Assembly (NCBI RefSeq): GCF_004770905.1
Contig: NZ_RQHT01000014.1
Location: 2,103,001-2,167,000, forward strand
DNA length: 64,000 nucleotides
Source: Leptospira bandrabouensis
Lineage (GTDB): Bacteria; Spirochaetota; Leptospiria; Leptospirales; Leptospiraceae
Direction: 5' to 3'
Below, in pieces: positions 49,110 to 58,549 of this stretch; within the stretch, counting starts at the first letter, position 1, and each line of letters opens with the position of its first letter. Below the pieces are notes generated by a model. The model had not been told where the DNA came from, did not search any database, and was given only the letters and a program-made list of their open reading frames with translations. A program made the translations under genes and the position numbers.

Positions 49110-50912
49110 CTATTGATATCCAGCCTGTTGTAACCGAAAGAGTTTTTCGTATTTTCCTTTATTGAATAGTAGTTCTTCGTGGCTTCCCCATTCGGTTTTT
49201 TTGCCTTGCTCTAACACTAAAATTTGATCCGCCATTCTTACTGTGGAAAATCGATGTGAGATGAGGATCACAGTTTTATCTTGCGTATGCTCTCTAAAAT
49301 GTTCAAAAACTTTCATTTCTGCTTCTGCATCGATTGCTGATGTAGGTTCATCAAGGATCAAAATGTCTGCATTTGTACGCATAAAAGCGCGTGATAGGGC
49401 CACCTTTTGCCATTGGCCTCCCGAAAGTTCACGACCATCTTGAAACCACTTGCCAAGCCTTGTAGAATAACCTTTTTCTAAACGTGTAACAAAATCATGA
49501 GCCATACCAAGTTTTGCAGCAGAAATCCATTCGGCTTCCGATTGTTTTTTTTGGACATCACCCATTCCAATATTTTCTCCTACTTTGAATTGGTATTGGA
49601 CAAAGTTTTGAAAAATAACACCGAATCTTCTGCGTAAACTTTTCTCATCCCAATCTTCTAAATTGATTCCATCTAGGTAGATATTGCCAGATGTCGGTGA
49701 ATATAACCGAGTTAGAAGTTTGATTAGAGTTGTTTTCCCTGATCCATTTTCTCCTACAATAGCAAGTTTTTCTTCTGTTTTTAATTCAAAACTAACATTG
49801 GACAGGGAAGGCTCTTTCGCTCCAGGATATAAAAAAGAAACAGAATCAAAAACAATTCCTGACCTATGTTGATTCCCTTTTTTATTTCCAAATCGTTTTA
49901 GAATTGGTAAATCAAGAAATTCCATAAGATTTTCTATATACAAATGATCTTCATAAATTCCGCCGAAAGCAGACAATGCATTTGAAAATGTATTTTGTCC
50001 TTGTCTAAAAATAACAAGGTACATTGTCATCTCACCTAAAGTAATTTTATGTAATAAGGCAAGACTGACTATCCAAACATAAGAACCATAAAAAGCAAAT
50101 TGGCTAAGAAGTCCCAGAAGAAAACTAAACATACCTTTATGGATTGTTAGCTTTTTGTCTTCGGTATAAATTTTATGAAAATTTTCTTTATATCGATTTA
50201 AAAACTCTTTTCCTAAGTCGAAGAGTAAAATTTCTTTTGCATTGTCTTCTCTTGCCATAAGAGTTTCAAGGTATACCTGCTCCCTTGTCTCTTTTGCTTT
50301 CCAACGAAACAATCGAAAACTATGGTTGGAAAATTTAGTTTCAGCAATGAAAGAAGGAATCGCAGCAATCACTAAAATTAAAGAAGCCAATGGGGAAAGT
50401 TTAATCAATAGTCCAAAAAAACTAATTATGGTGATTGAAGATTGTGCGATGGTAAAAAATCTTGTGACCATCGATAGAGGTTTTGAAGAAGCTTCGGTTC
50501 TTGCCTGAGTCATTTTATCGTATGTCTCAGAATCTTCAAATTGTGTTAGTTCCAAACGAATAGCTTTTGATAGTATTCTTTCGTTTACTTCTTGGCCTAA
50601 ACGAATTCTAAGTAGTGTATAAGCAATGTTATATAATTTCTGTGTACCAAAATAGAGAATCGTTAACAGACCTTCTGCATAAACTAACCTAACGGCATCT
50701 GATTGTAGTAATTCAATCCAATCTTCTGATTTAATTTGGCTTATTAAAATGGAATCTATAATTAATTTTCCAATCCAAACCAACGTGGATGGAAATAAAC
50801 CATTGGCGATCGTTAAAATACAGATGAGCGCGGTTAAAACTGGAGAACTTTTATAAGCCAGGTCGAAGGCAATACGAGAAGTTTTCAAAATCCTAAAAAA
50901 GGTTGAGGACAT
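49110..50912 (-). CDS. ABC exporter, fused membrane and ATPase domains
   Basis: A 600-residue type I ABC half-transporter. Six membrane helices occupy residues 20-310. The ATPase has Walker A GENGSGKTTL (about 388), Q-loop, signature LSGGQWQKV, Walker B ILILDEPTS and H-loop ISHRFS. It probably works as a homodimer exporting lipid, peptide or drug; the substrate is unknown. It lies 60 bp upstream of the chemoreceptor gene on the same strand. Confidence 0.92.
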   Translation of the reverse strand: MSSTFFRILKTSRIAFDLAYKSSPVLTALICILTIANGLFPSTLVWIGKLIIDSILISQIKSEDWIELLQSDAVRLVYAEGLLTILYFGTQKLYNIAYTLLRIRLGQEVNERILSKAIRLELTQFEDSETYDKMTQARTEASSKPLSMVTRFFTIAQSSITIISFFGLLIKLSPLASLILVIAAIPSFIAETKFSNHSFRLFRWKAKETREQVYLETLMAREDNAKEILLFDLGKEFLNRYKENFHKIYTEDKKLTIHKGMFSFLLGLLSQFAFYGSYVWIVSLALLHKITLGEMTMYLVIFRQGQNTFSNALSAFGGIYEDHLYIENLMEFLDLPILKRFGNKKGNQHRSGIVFDSVSFLYPGAKEPSLSNVSFELKTEEKLAIVGENGSGKTTLIKLLTRLYSPTSGNIYLDGINLEDWDEKSLRRRFGVIFQNFVQYQFKVGENIGMGDVQKKQSEAEWISAAKLGMAHDFVTRLEKGYSTRLGKWFQDGRELSGGQWQKVALSRAFMRTNADILILDEPTSAIDAEAEMKVFEHFREHTQDKTVILISHRFSTVRMADQILVLEQGKKTEWGSHEELLFNKGKYEKLFRLQQAGYQ

Positions 50913-51030
50913 ACTCGTTAGATTGTTTTAGCCAATTGTTTTAGATACATTTTTTTGCAGGTAAGGAAAACAATCCTAAAGATTTCCTTGTTGCCATAAC
51001 TATTTAGGATTTAGAAGTTGAAAACAAATT

Positions 51031-51762
51031 ATGACAAAAGAGCGATTAGATAAAGTTTTAGGAAATTACGGATTGGGTTCTCGTTCGGATGTCAAAAAGG
51101 AGATCCACCAGGGCCATGTTAAAGTCAATGGTTCGGTAATTAAAGATCCTGGATTTAAAGTTTCTCTTTCAGATGAAGTTGTTTATTACGAAGAAGCTCT
51201 AATACGAAAAGAATTCTATTATTTTATGATGAACAAAGCCCCCGATTGTATCACTGCAACGGAAGATATTCGGGAAAAAACGGTAATGGATTATTTGAGC
51301 GAGAGGCATAGGAATATGAATTTATTCCCTGTGGGTCGACTGGATAAAGAAACGGAAGGTCTATTATTATTTACAACAGACGGAACACTTGCCCATTATT
51401 ATACATCTCCTAAACATTTTGTCGAAAAAGAATACTATGCAGAAATTTCAGCGCCAGTTTCAGATGAAGACATTCATGCGTTTGAAAATGGGATTGTGTT
51501 AGATGATGGATATAAAACCCTACCTGCAAGGTTAGCCATTCCAGATCCTTCTGAACCACATCGAGTAACTGTTTGGTTAAAAGAAGGTAAGTATAGACAA
51601 ATACGCAGAATGTTCCAAAGTTTGGGAAAAGAGGTAGTTTATTTAAAACGAATGAAAATGGGAAATTTAGAATTGGATCCGACACTGGTTCTTGGTGAAT
51701 ACAGGGAATTAACATCAGAAGAAGAATCGCTTCTCAAACAAAAAATACCTATCATTCAATAA
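51031..51762 (+). CDS. RsuA/RluB-family pseudouridine synthase
   Basis: A 243-residue enzyme with an S4 RNA-binding domain (residues 1-60) and a catalytic domain with D105 in GRLDKETEGLLL. RIRRMFQSLG-like motif (QIRRMFQSLGKEV) follows. It modifies uridine in rRNA; whether 16S (RsuA) or 23S (RluB/E/F) cannot be said. Its stop overlaps the convergent thioesterase by 11 bp. Confidence 0.92.
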   Translation: MTKERLDKVLGNYGLGSRSDVKKEIHQGHVKVNGSVIKDPGFKVSLSDEVVYYEEALIRKEFYYFMMNKAPDCITATEDIREKTVMDYLSERHRNMNLFPVGRLDKETEGLLLFTTDGTLAHYYTSPKHFVEKEYYAEISAPVSDEDIHAFENGIVLDDGYKTLPARLAIPDPSEPHRVTVWLKEGKYRQIRRMFQSLGKEVVYLKRMKMGNLELDPTLVLGEYRELTSEEESLLKQKIPIIQ

Positions 51763-52582
51763 ACCTTTCTATTTTATCAAAAAATGCAGCTGGTGCTCTT
51801 CTTGGTCTAGAATTTGATAGAGAAACAAACAGCTGTTCGTCTTTCATGCTTGCCAACAGATTACCATTAGAGTCTAAAACGTCTTGTCTGAAGTAGAATC
51901 GAATTTTTTCAAAACTCTCAATCCAACTTAAAATTTTTATATGTGAGCCAGGATCAGGTTGTTTATGGATTAAAATTTCTCCGCCCATAAAAAAAGTTGT
52001 GGAATCGGTTTCTTTGATTAAATTCAAATCTACAATTTCTTTAAAAAATAAAAAACGACCTTCTTCAAAAATTTTCCAGATAGAATCTGACGGTAAATTC
52101 CAGAAACAATTCATATCGCTGAAAGGAATATAATAATCATGTTCAACAGTATTTTGTAATATTGGTTTTGGATGGATTGTAAATTGATAAGGGTTGAAAC
52201 TGATATCAGGAACATTGGGGATGCGGATTGTATTTCCTTCCTGAACCAATCTAGAAGTTGTTTCTATTTCACATGCATTTTTCCCATCCGATCCAAATAT
52301 AGATTGTTTCCAAAGTAGGGTTCCATCTTCCAATCCATATACTTGGGACTCTACTGTCATTTCTGAATTAACAAATTGTTGGTTCAGAAAACGCACTTTG
52401 GTTGAACCTGGAAAATAACTAATATTTGAATTTAACATTAGTTCTATGGGAAAACCAAATTCTTTTAAAACTTCACAGCGTGCATCGTAAGCAAACCGTT
52501 CATACGTACGACTTGTGACGTGTCGATTCCAGTCCAAATCAAAGTGACGAGTAGACAAGGTTTTACGGAAAATTTTGCTCAT
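51752..52582 (-). CDS. Acyl-ACP thioesterase-like double hot-dog protein
   Basis: A 276-residue protein with two hot-dog domains. The first begins TRHFDLDWNRHVTSRTYERFAYDAR, the acyl-thioesterase pattern in which Asp and His/Asn near the start contribute to catalysis; the second begins near residue 148 (YIPFSDMNCFWNL). It resembles acyl-ACP or 4-hydroxybenzoyl-CoA-type thioesterases. The substrate is unknown. Confidence 0.75.
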   Translation of the reverse strand: MSKIFRKTLSTRHFDLDWNRHVTSRTYERFAYDARCEVLKEFGFPIELMLNSNISYFPGSTKVRFLNQQFVNSEMTVESQVYGLEDGTLLWKQSIFGSDGKNACEIETTSRLVQEGNTIRIPNVPDISFNPYQFTIHPKPILQNTVEHDYYIPFSDMNCFWNLPSDSIWKIFEEGRFLFFKEIVDLNLIKETDSTTFFMGGEILIHKQPDPGSHIKILSWIESFEKIRFYFRQDVLDSNGNLLASMKDEQLFVSLSNSRPRRAPAAFFDKIERFIE

Positions 52583-52652
52583 ACCACCTTTCTTTCGATT
52601 TCAAGTGAATGGTAAAGAAAAATACCTGCATAAATTTCGCATTTACATAAAG

Positions 52653-53093
52653 TTAAATCCTGTCGGATTTAAAATATACTATATACCACTCTATTGCTAA
52701 TAGTGTTGCGGTGAAAAGACATGTAAAAGCAGGTACTGGAAAGATATAGCAAAAACTTATAATCGAAACGCACGCAGTCCAGAAAAAGGCAAATAATAAA
52801 ATTTTACTTTTTGGCCGACCAGGTAATTGCCCATCTGTTAGACAAATTGTTAAAATGCCGATGACGAGTAAAATGGATATATCCAAGGAAAGACTCATAC
52901 CTTGATAAAAATCGTCAACTGTATGATTAGATAAGCCACCAGGAAGTTCGACAAGTGTATTTTCCATTGCTTGCAATGTCTGAATTGAGTTTTCTAGTTT
53001 TAAATCCTTTCTAGTAAGGCTGCCAATTGTATGACCAATAAGAAAAAAAATCATTAATCCTATTGCAGTGATAAGTCTCCATCTAGATTTCAT
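52653..53093 (-). CDS. Four-helix membrane protein of unknown function
   Basis: A 146-residue hydrophobic protein with membrane segments near residues 8-25, 70-88, 98-115 and 118-138. I recognise no domain. It is divergent from the AraC-type regulator with 91 bp between, which makes it a candidate target of that regulator (inference). Confidence 0.7.
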   Translation of the reverse strand: MKSRWRLITAIGLMIFFLIGHTIGSLTRKDLKLENSIQTLQAMENTLVELPGGLSNHTVDDFYQGMSLSLDISILLVIGILTICLTDGQLPGRPKSKILLFAFFWTACVSIISFCYIFPVPAFTCLFTATLLAIEWYIVYFKSDRI

Positions 53094-53184
53094 TTTAAAA
53101 TCTCCATTGAATTGAAATAATTGTATTCTGATTTTAATTTACAATTTAAAAGTGGAAAGGTATTGTAAAAAAGGGAACTAATCA

Positions 53185-54009
53185 TTGAAATTATTATCTC
53201 TAAAGATAAGAGCTGAATTGGCTGAAATTATCGAAAGTATCTGGTGGTTTGAAAGTGGAATAGGCATTCCTAGCTCGGATAGTGCAATTGTTGTACCGCA
53301 CAGTAGTGCAAAGTTAATCGTTCCTGTTTGTGGAAAATTAAAAACCGAAGAATTTGGCTTAACTAATGAATACCCATTATCAAAAATTTTGGTTACGGGG
53401 ATATGGGATCATCCAGTTTCAATTCGTTCATCTGAATATCAAATCAATACTCTTATCTTCCGATTGACCACTATAGGAGGTTATCAAATCTTTCCATTCC
53501 CATTACATGAATCAACAAATAAGATTTTATATTTCTCTGATATTTTTGGTAAACCAGTAAACAATTTAGAAGAATCAATTAGTAACATAAAAGATCCATA
53601 TCGGATTTCGGACAGTATTCAAGAATTCTTAATCTATATGAAAAATTTATTAAATAGAGAAAATCCAATCGTGAATTATGTGGTTAGTCAGATACAAATA
53701 CAAAAAGGACAATATTTCATTCAGGAAATTTTTGAGGATATAGGATACAGCAAACGTTATATTGATAAATTGTTCCAATCTTATGTCGGAGTTTCTCCAA
53801 AGTTGATTTCATCCATTGAGAGATTTCAATCAATTTACAAAACATGGGCGAAAACAGACATCATTCATTTTCAGAAACTTGGGTTATTAGATTTATACTA
53901 TGATCAGTCACATTTTATTAAAGAATTTAAAAAATATACCGGACATAGTCCGAATCGATTTACTTCCAAGGAAAATCAATTTGGTAAATTATTTTATAAA
54001 AATCTCTAA
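53185..54009 (+). CDS. AraC-family transcriptional regulator
   Basis: A 274-residue protein with a C-terminal AraC helix-turn-helix: IFEDIGYSKRYIDKLFQSYVGVSPK and the second HTH DQSHFIKEFKKYTGHSPNRF. The N-terminal part is a ligand-sensing region of the cupin-like kind (WWFESG...). The start is TTG at 53185 with AAGGGA 8 bp upstream; the first ATG is far inside. Its stop overlaps the convergent mepB-like gene by 21 bp. Confidence 0.85.
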   Translation: MKLLSLKIRAELAEIIESIWWFESGIGIPSSDSAIVVPHSSAKLIVPVCGKLKTEEFGLTNEYPLSKILVTGIWDHPVSIRSSEYQINTLIFRLTTIGGYQIFPFPLHESTNKILYFSDIFGKPVNNLEESISNIKDPYRISDSIQEFLIYMKNLLNRENPIVNYVVSQIQIQKGQYFIQEIFEDIGYSKRYIDKLFQSYVGVSPKLISSIERFQSIYKTWAKTDIIHFQKLGLLDLYYDQSHFIKEFKKYTGHSPNRFTSKENQFGKLFYKNL

Positions 54010-54528
54010 ATGAGTTTTCAAAGCTTTCAAATTATCTTTAATATCTGTTGATTCAACAAAATAGGATAATTGCCATTTTTGAGTTGTGATTCCTTGTTTA
54101 TTATTCGGTTTATCCCAAGACGGATACACTCTAAATCCTCGTTTACCTATATGCTTACCAAATAAAATTCCTTTTTCATTAAGGACCACTTTGGAAAAAA
54201 GAAAGTAACCGGTTTTGTTTTGATTGATTGTTTCTATGATATAAAGATCAATATTGTCCTTATATAGAAAAGGTTCAATCGGTCCATTTTTACTTCGTTT
54301 CCATAAGGTTACAAACTGTCCTATTTTTTTCGGAGTAGATTTGGCGGTTCTAAATATAAATTTTATATTTTTAGTTTTAAGGTAACATGCGTTATATTCT
54401 TTGCTTTCTTCGTCTAAGTAAACTTCTTCAATTAATAATTCAAAAGGATCAAATAGTGAATTTTGCAAATTTTTTAGAAATTCAGGTAAGTTTTTTTTAG
54501 ATGTAGAGATAGATTTCATTACTGACAT
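53989..54528 (-). CDS. MepB-family protein
   Basis: A 179-residue protein matching the MepB family: KFIFRTAKSTPKKIGQFVTLWKR and GKRGFRVYPSWDKP are typical. MepB was named from a drug-resistance locus in Staphylococcus but its biochemical role is not known. It directly follows the small multidrug-resistance gene (the stop of that gene abuts this start), so they form an operon. Confidence 0.82.
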   Translation of the reverse strand: MSVMKSISTSKKNLPEFLKNLQNSLFDPFELLIEEVYLDEESKEYNACYLKTKNIKFIFRTAKSTPKKIGQFVTLWKRSKNGPIEPFLYKDNIDLYIIETINQNKTGYFLFSKVVLNEKGILFGKHIGKRGFRVYPSWDKPNNKQGITTQKWQLSYFVESTDIKDNLKALKTHLEIFIK

Positions 54529-54855
54529 TTAATGTGATACTATTTTGAGGCCCACAACAGATAATACTAAAGTCGAGAGGAAAAATAGTCTCCAAAATTC
54601 CATTGGCTCTTTGAAAAATAGAATGCCAATCACTACAGTTCCTAAGGCACCAATACCGGTCCATACCGCATAACTCGTTCCGATCGGTAGCGTTTGTGTT
54701 ACTTTAATAAGTAAACCCATACTGATAATTAGCGAAATTAAAAATCCCAAATACCAAAGATAGGTTTCTGTTCCAGTCGTGTCTTTTGTTTTGCCTAAAC
54801 AAAAAGCAAATAAAACTTCGAAAAGACCTGCGATTAAGAGTAAAATCCAACTCAT
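54529..54855 (-). CDS. Small multidrug-resistance family exporter, SugE/Gdx-like
   Basis: A 108-residue protein with four membrane helices and the essential Glu13 (AGLFEV). PIGTSYAVWTGIGALGTVVIG is the SugE/Gdx pattern, whose members export guanidinium or quaternary ammonium compounds. The ATG at 54855 is chosen because AGGAG lies 6 bp upstream; an in-frame ATG at 54888 has none. No guanidine riboswitch is recognised in front. Confidence 0.87.
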   Translation of the reverse strand: MSWILLLIAGLFEVLFAFCLGKTKDTTGTETYLWYLGFLISLIISMGLLIKVTQTLPIGTSYAVWTGIGALGTVVIGILFFKEPMEFWRLFFLSTLVLSVVGLKIVSH

Positions 54856-55020
54856 ATACGCTCCTGAAAGGCTATCCTCTCCAATCATCTTTGGTTGTAA
54901 ACTCCATATGAATGAAGTGATTTGGGTAAGTAGATGTAGTTTGTATCGCGACAGTGTTTATTGAAACACCAATCTTACGTAGTGAGGCCTCGGCTTTTAT
55001 TTTGAATTTGCTTAAAAATT

Positions 55021-55088
55021 ATTCAACCATTTAGTTTAATAATTGACTAAAAAAATACTGACTAATTTACTCAACCTAATGGTTGAAT
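55021..55088 (+). promoter_or_regulatory. Probable ArsR operator, overlapping the start codon
   Basis: TCAACC-TAAT-GGTTGA (55071-55086) is a perfect 6-4-6 palindrome that contains the ATG of the arsR gene. A further copy of the half-site, ATTCAACCAT (55021-55030), is an exact inverted match to ATGGTTGAAT (55079-55088). This arrangement suggests autoregulation by looping or by two sites. TGACTAA is also repeated between them. Confidence 0.6.
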
Positions 55089-55459
55089 TTAAGAAGAAAG
55101 AACTAGTATTGGATCGTGTTTTTGCTGCTCTTGCGGACCATTCAAGAAGACAAATGTTGGCTAGGCTTCGAAAGGGGTCTTTGAGTATTTCCGAACTTGC
55201 GGAACCATTTGAAATGTCTTTTGCCGGGGTTGCTAAACACATAGAAGTATTAACCGAAGCACAACTCGTTAAAAAAGTTCGCGCACCTGAAGATGGGCGC
55301 AGTTATCGGTTGGAACTACAAAACCAAACTTTAACAGAAGCAAGTAATTGGATTATTTATCATCAAGAGTTTTGGACAAATAAATTAGCAAATTTAGAAG
55401 CATTTTTTGAGGAGAAAGTTCGTGAACAACCAAGTGTTAAAAGTAGAAAGAAAAATTAA
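55079..55459 (+). CDS. ArsR-family transcriptional regulator
   Basis: A 126-residue winged-helix regulator: LDRVFAALADHSRRQMLARL then SISELAEPFEMSFAGVAKHIEVL (recognition helix). This group commonly sits next to SRPBCC/AHSA1 genes, as here. I start at ATG 55079 (MVEFKKKEL) as in related proteins; the frame is open from a TTG at 55043. No Shine-Dalgarno is seen, and the start lies within a palindrome. It overlaps the next gene by 38 bp. Confidence 0.88.
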   Translation: MVEFKKKELVLDRVFAALADHSRRQMLARLRKGSLSISELAEPFEMSFAGVAKHIEVLTEAQLVKKVRAPEDGRSYRLELQNQTLTEASNWIIYHQEFWTNKLANLEAFFEEKVREQPSVKSRKKN

Positions 55460-55889
55460 CGCGGAACGAAAGAGTTTATTTCAAGCCTGGCTCGATGTTA
55501 AAGATTTTTCTCGCTGGTTTTTGTCTGGTGAACTAATTGGCATTGAATCTGTTACCTTAGATCCAAGACCCGGTGGAAAGTTTTTAATCAATATGAGTCT
55601 TGATGGGAAAATTCTTCCTCATACTGGTGAATACATTACCATTGATGAACCTAATAAACTAGTTTTTACTTGGTGTTCTCATGCGACAGATAACCGTAAT
55701 ACACTTGTTACTGTAACATTTACTGATTTATCTGATGTTATCATTGAGAATTCAAAAGAAAAATCTCAAAAACCAAAAACTTTGGTAACCTTAGTTCATG
55801 AAATGCTAACTAACGATATTCAGATAAAGAATCACAACTACGGATGGACAAGTATCTTGGAAGGATTGGATCAATGGTTTAGTAAGTAG
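55422..55889 (+). CDS. SRPBCC/AHSA1-domain protein
   Basis: A 155-residue single START-like domain (LFQAWLDVKDFSRWF; LDPRPGGKFLINM; GEYITIDEPNKLVFTW). The start is GTG at 55422, with GGAG at 55411-55414; the frame is open a little further upstream. Such proteins bind small hydrophobic ligands or Hsp90-like partners. It is coupled to the ArsR gene. Confidence 0.87.
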   Translation: MNNQVLKVERKINAERKSLFQAWLDVKDFSRWFLSGELIGIESVTLDPRPGGKFLINMSLDGKILPHTGEYITIDEPNKLVFTWCSHATDNRNTLVTVTFTDLSDVIIENSKEKSQKPKTLVTLVHEMLTNDIQIKNHNYGWTSILEGLDQWFSK

Positions 55890-55942
55890 AGTTTGGTTGT
55901 ATTAGAAGATAAATAAATTAGAATAAATTTAAGGAGTGTTGT

Positions 55943-56410
55943 ATGGGAATTTATCACAAAGTTGGGATCCGGGCTACAGAGAAAGAAGTGATCAGCGCAC
56001 TGACCACTAAATCAGGTTTAGCCAATTGGTGGACAAAGGAAGTTGGTGGAGATTTTACATCAGGTGTTTCTACAGTAGGAGATATGATTTCATTTGGGTT
56101 TGGGCATGGGAATGTAATTGAAATGAAAGTCCAAGAACTAACACCTAATCGTGTATTATGGGAATGTATATCGGGGCCAGAAGATTGGATAGAATCCCAT
56201 ATAGATTTCCAATTGAAATTAGGAAACACTTCCAGTGGAGAGAAATTGACAATTTTATTTTTTCGACATAAAGATTGGAAGTTGGAAACGGAGTTTACTG
56301 CTCATTGTAGTATGAAATGGGCGACTTTTCTTCTTAGCTTAAAAAACTATATAGAAAACGGGGTAGGAAAACCATCACCTGAGGATATCAAAATCGATGA
56401 TATAAATTAA
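55943..56410 (+). CDS. SRPBCC-domain protein
   Basis: A 155-residue START-like domain (ATEKEVISALTTKSGLANWWTKEVGG). AAGGAG lies 7 bp before the ATG. It follows the AHSA1 gene by 53 bp and is likely part of the same ArsR-controlled unit. No ligand is known. Confidence 0.83.
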   Translation: MGIYHKVGIRATEKEVISALTTKSGLANWWTKEVGGDFTSGVSTVGDMISFGFGHGNVIEMKVQELTPNRVLWECISGPEDWIESHIDFQLKLGNTSSGEKLTILFFRHKDWKLETEFTAHCSMKWATFLLSLKNYIENGVGKPSPEDIKIDDIN

Positions 56411-56839
56411 TTTTTTTTCATCTAAGATTGTGATTTGCCTTTGTCCATTTAAAACGAAGGCTAATGATCAGCGATAGGAATTAAAACTAGAATTCTGGTA
56501 TCTACATTTCAACTATTCAATTTTTTTTAACATTTAATTTTTAATTTCAATTGAATTGTGTAGTTCTTTGGTTTCGCAAAGAACTGATGCCTTTTCTTCG
56601 AAATTTGTATTCACTTCCTTACGAGTGGTAGGTGTAAGCAATGCTGTGGAAAAAATAAGAATTCGTACAGAAAATAACCACACATTTTATAGTACAAGAT
56701 GTACCCATTTTAACAAAGAAAATTCGTTGATTGGAAAATTAAGGTTAAATCTAGTTAAAACATCCATATTAGAAAAATTATGGATAATGAAGTTAAGAAT
56801 TTATTGTCATGAATATCGAATTTTAGTTATTAGAAAAAT
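56411..56839. other. Gap without a convincing gene
   Basis: 429 bp, AT-rich. It contains a perfect 9-bp hairpin AGTTCTTTG / CAAAGAACT with loop GTTTCG at 56562-56585. A 95-codon frame from a TTG at 56556 lacks a ribosome-binding site and has no recognisable domain, so I do not call it. Confidence 0.5.
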
Positions 56840-57451
56840 ATGATTGAATTATTTGAATTTGCTTTATCGGGAAATTGCTACAAAGTAAGATTGATGTTGT
56901 CTTTAATAAACTTAAAATATGAAAGTCGAATTGTAAATGGATTAGAAAAAGAACATAAAGCTGCTTCGTTTTTGGCTATGAATCCCTTTGGTCAAGTCCC
57001 AGTTCTTAAAGATAAAGGTAACGTTCTCCGGGATAGTCAAGGAATATTAGTTTATTTAGCTCTTGCTTATGCTGAGTCTTCTTGGTTCCCAATGGATCCT
57101 GTTCAATCAGCCGAGGTAGTGGCGTGGTTATCTACTGCAGCGAATGAAGTTTCACGTGGTCCAGGCGCTTTAAGATCTCATTATTTACTGGGACGTCCTA
57201 TTAATCTTGAGGAAGCAAAATCTGTAACAGAAAATGTTCTCTCTATTTTGGAAAATAGACTCACGAATCGCAATTGGTTGGCAACGGATTCCATTACTAT
57301 AGCTGACATAGCAATATATCCTTATATAGCGCTTTGTCACCAAGGAAAGGTTGATTTATTTCCTTATGAGAATATTAGAAAATGGATGGTTCGTATTGAA
57401 AGTTTGCCAAACTATATTTCTATGCAAGGAATCGATAAACAGGTGTTGTGA
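56840..57451 (+). CDS. Glutathione S-transferase family protein
   Basis: A 203-residue protein with the GST N-terminal thioredoxin fold (FEFALSGNCYKVRLMLSL; NPFGQVPVLKD; VLRDSQGILVYLA, the glutathione gamma-glutamyl site) and a helical C-terminal domain (ITIADIAIYPYIAL). Single gene; no operon partner. Catalytic residue could be Ser10 or Cys13-type; not certain. Confidence 0.9.
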   Translation: MIELFEFALSGNCYKVRLMLSLINLKYESRIVNGLEKEHKAASFLAMNPFGQVPVLKDKGNVLRDSQGILVYLALAYAESSWFPMDPVQSAEVVAWLSTAANEVSRGPGALRSHYLLGRPINLEEAKSVTENVLSILENRLTNRNWLATDSITIADIAIYPYIALCHQGKVDLFPYENIRKWMVRIESLPNYISMQGIDKQVL

Positions 57452-57548
57452 TTTAGTTTTTTTTTATAAACTAAATATTTTGTAATCCTGGAATATCAAT
57501 CGGTTGTCTATGTTTGACATTCAGTGTGGTAACTAACAGCTAATTTAT

Positions 57549-58112
57549 TTATACTCGTAGTGATCCTCGGAATCCTCTCGCTGCATAGTAAGATTCAGCA
57601 CCATTATGATAGATAAAAACCGTATTGTAACGAAAATCGGCAAATAATGCTCCGCCTAAATTTCTAATGCTAGCAGGTGTTAATATCCAGCTTGATGTTT
57701 TTGTATCAAAATTGCCTAAAGTTTGTAATTCTCTGTATTGTTTCTCTGTTAATAACTCAATACCCATTTCCATTGCCATACCTACAGCTGAATTTTTGGG
57801 TTTGTTTTCTTTTCTCTCTTCTAAAGCTTTGAGATCATAACATATACTTCGACGGTCTTTTGGAGATTCTGGGGAACAGTCAATAAAGACGTATTCATTT
57901 GTATTTTGATCATATCCTACCACATCTGGTTCTCCTCCCGTTTTCTCCATTTCATAAAGAGACCAGAGTTTATCAGGATTTGATTCTAATTTCTTTTGGA
58001 CCTTCTCCCATTCGAGGTTTTTGTGGCGGTTTCTGTTTTTTTCGAAGCGAGTTCTAAGTTCTTTAATCAAGTCTTCTGATTGTTTTAAAGTTAATTTCTT
58101 CTTTTTACTCAT
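57549..58112 (-). CDS. DUF4256-family protein
   Basis: A 187-residue protein. GGEPDVVGYD, FIDCSPESPKDRRSICYDLKALEERK and the end ADFRYNTVFIYHNGAESYYAARGFRG match DUF4256. The function of the family is unknown. The start ATG is at 58112. Confidence 0.85.
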   Translation of the reverse strand: MSKKKKLTLKQSEDLIKELRTRFEKNRNRHKNLEWEKVQKKLESNPDKLWSLYEMEKTGGEPDVVGYDQNTNEYVFIDCSPESPKDRRSICYDLKALEERKENKPKNSAVGMAMEMGIELLTEKQYRELQTLGNFDTKTSSWILTPASIRNLGGALFADFRYNTVFIYHNGAESYYAARGFRGSLRV

Positions 58113-58549
58113 ACTTTTACTCTATTTTGGGATGTTAGCTTATTAATAATTATAATTGCCATATTGTATAAATAAATTGCAACAATTGTTTCTTTCCCTT
58201 TTTCGAACAAACTATCTATGAACAATTGTAAGGTTTCCATTAAAACCTTACAATTGATTTTTTTAGTGTTTTAGAATCTAAAGATGTGGTTTAGCTTGAT
58301 AAATTGTTTGTAGTTTTAATAGCTATTATATTGAGTCAAATTGTGAGAAGGATTTATTGTCTTAGATTTTAGTTTAAAACATCGACTAGTTAACGAAGAA
58401 TTAAAATGGTTTGCTCCAAATGTAATCAGACTTTTCTAAACACAAAGTAAATTTTCGAATCCTAAAAAAGACAAAGTTTGATTTGAGCTTAAGTCAAAAC
58501 AAACTGAAAAATATAAATATTGCTGGTTTTCCTATTGATAAAGTAGTTA
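58113..58549. other. Gap of 437 bp with an orphan terminator
   Basis: No gene found. It contains the strong terminator at 58223-58264 and, at about 58341-58430 on the plus strand, an open stretch of about 30 codons that could be a remnant (its last part reads LVNEELKWFAPNVIRLF). Confidence 0.5.
58223..58264 (+). terminator. Strong rho-independent terminator with no upstream gene
   Basis: A perfect 14-bp stem (58223-58236 with 58243-58256; CAATTGTAAGGTTT and its complement) with loop CCATTA, followed by A and seven T residues on the plus strand. No plus-strand gene precedes it within 770 bp; the DUF4256 gene is on the other strand. Confidence 0.8.

Noticed and set aside
54856..55040. Guanidine riboswitch in front of the SugE-like gene
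   Set aside because: I looked for the paired ACGR loops or class I core and found only one simple hairpin (GTGTTT/AAACAC, 54954-54969).
56556..56843. 95-codon frame starting with TTG
   Set aside because: No ribosome-binding site, no recognised domain, and the upstream part is a hairpin; treated as non-coding.
57480..57548. A fifth cassette boundary near ACTAACAGCTAATT
   Set aside because: It has the wrong orientation for the array and no matching second half; judged to be chance.
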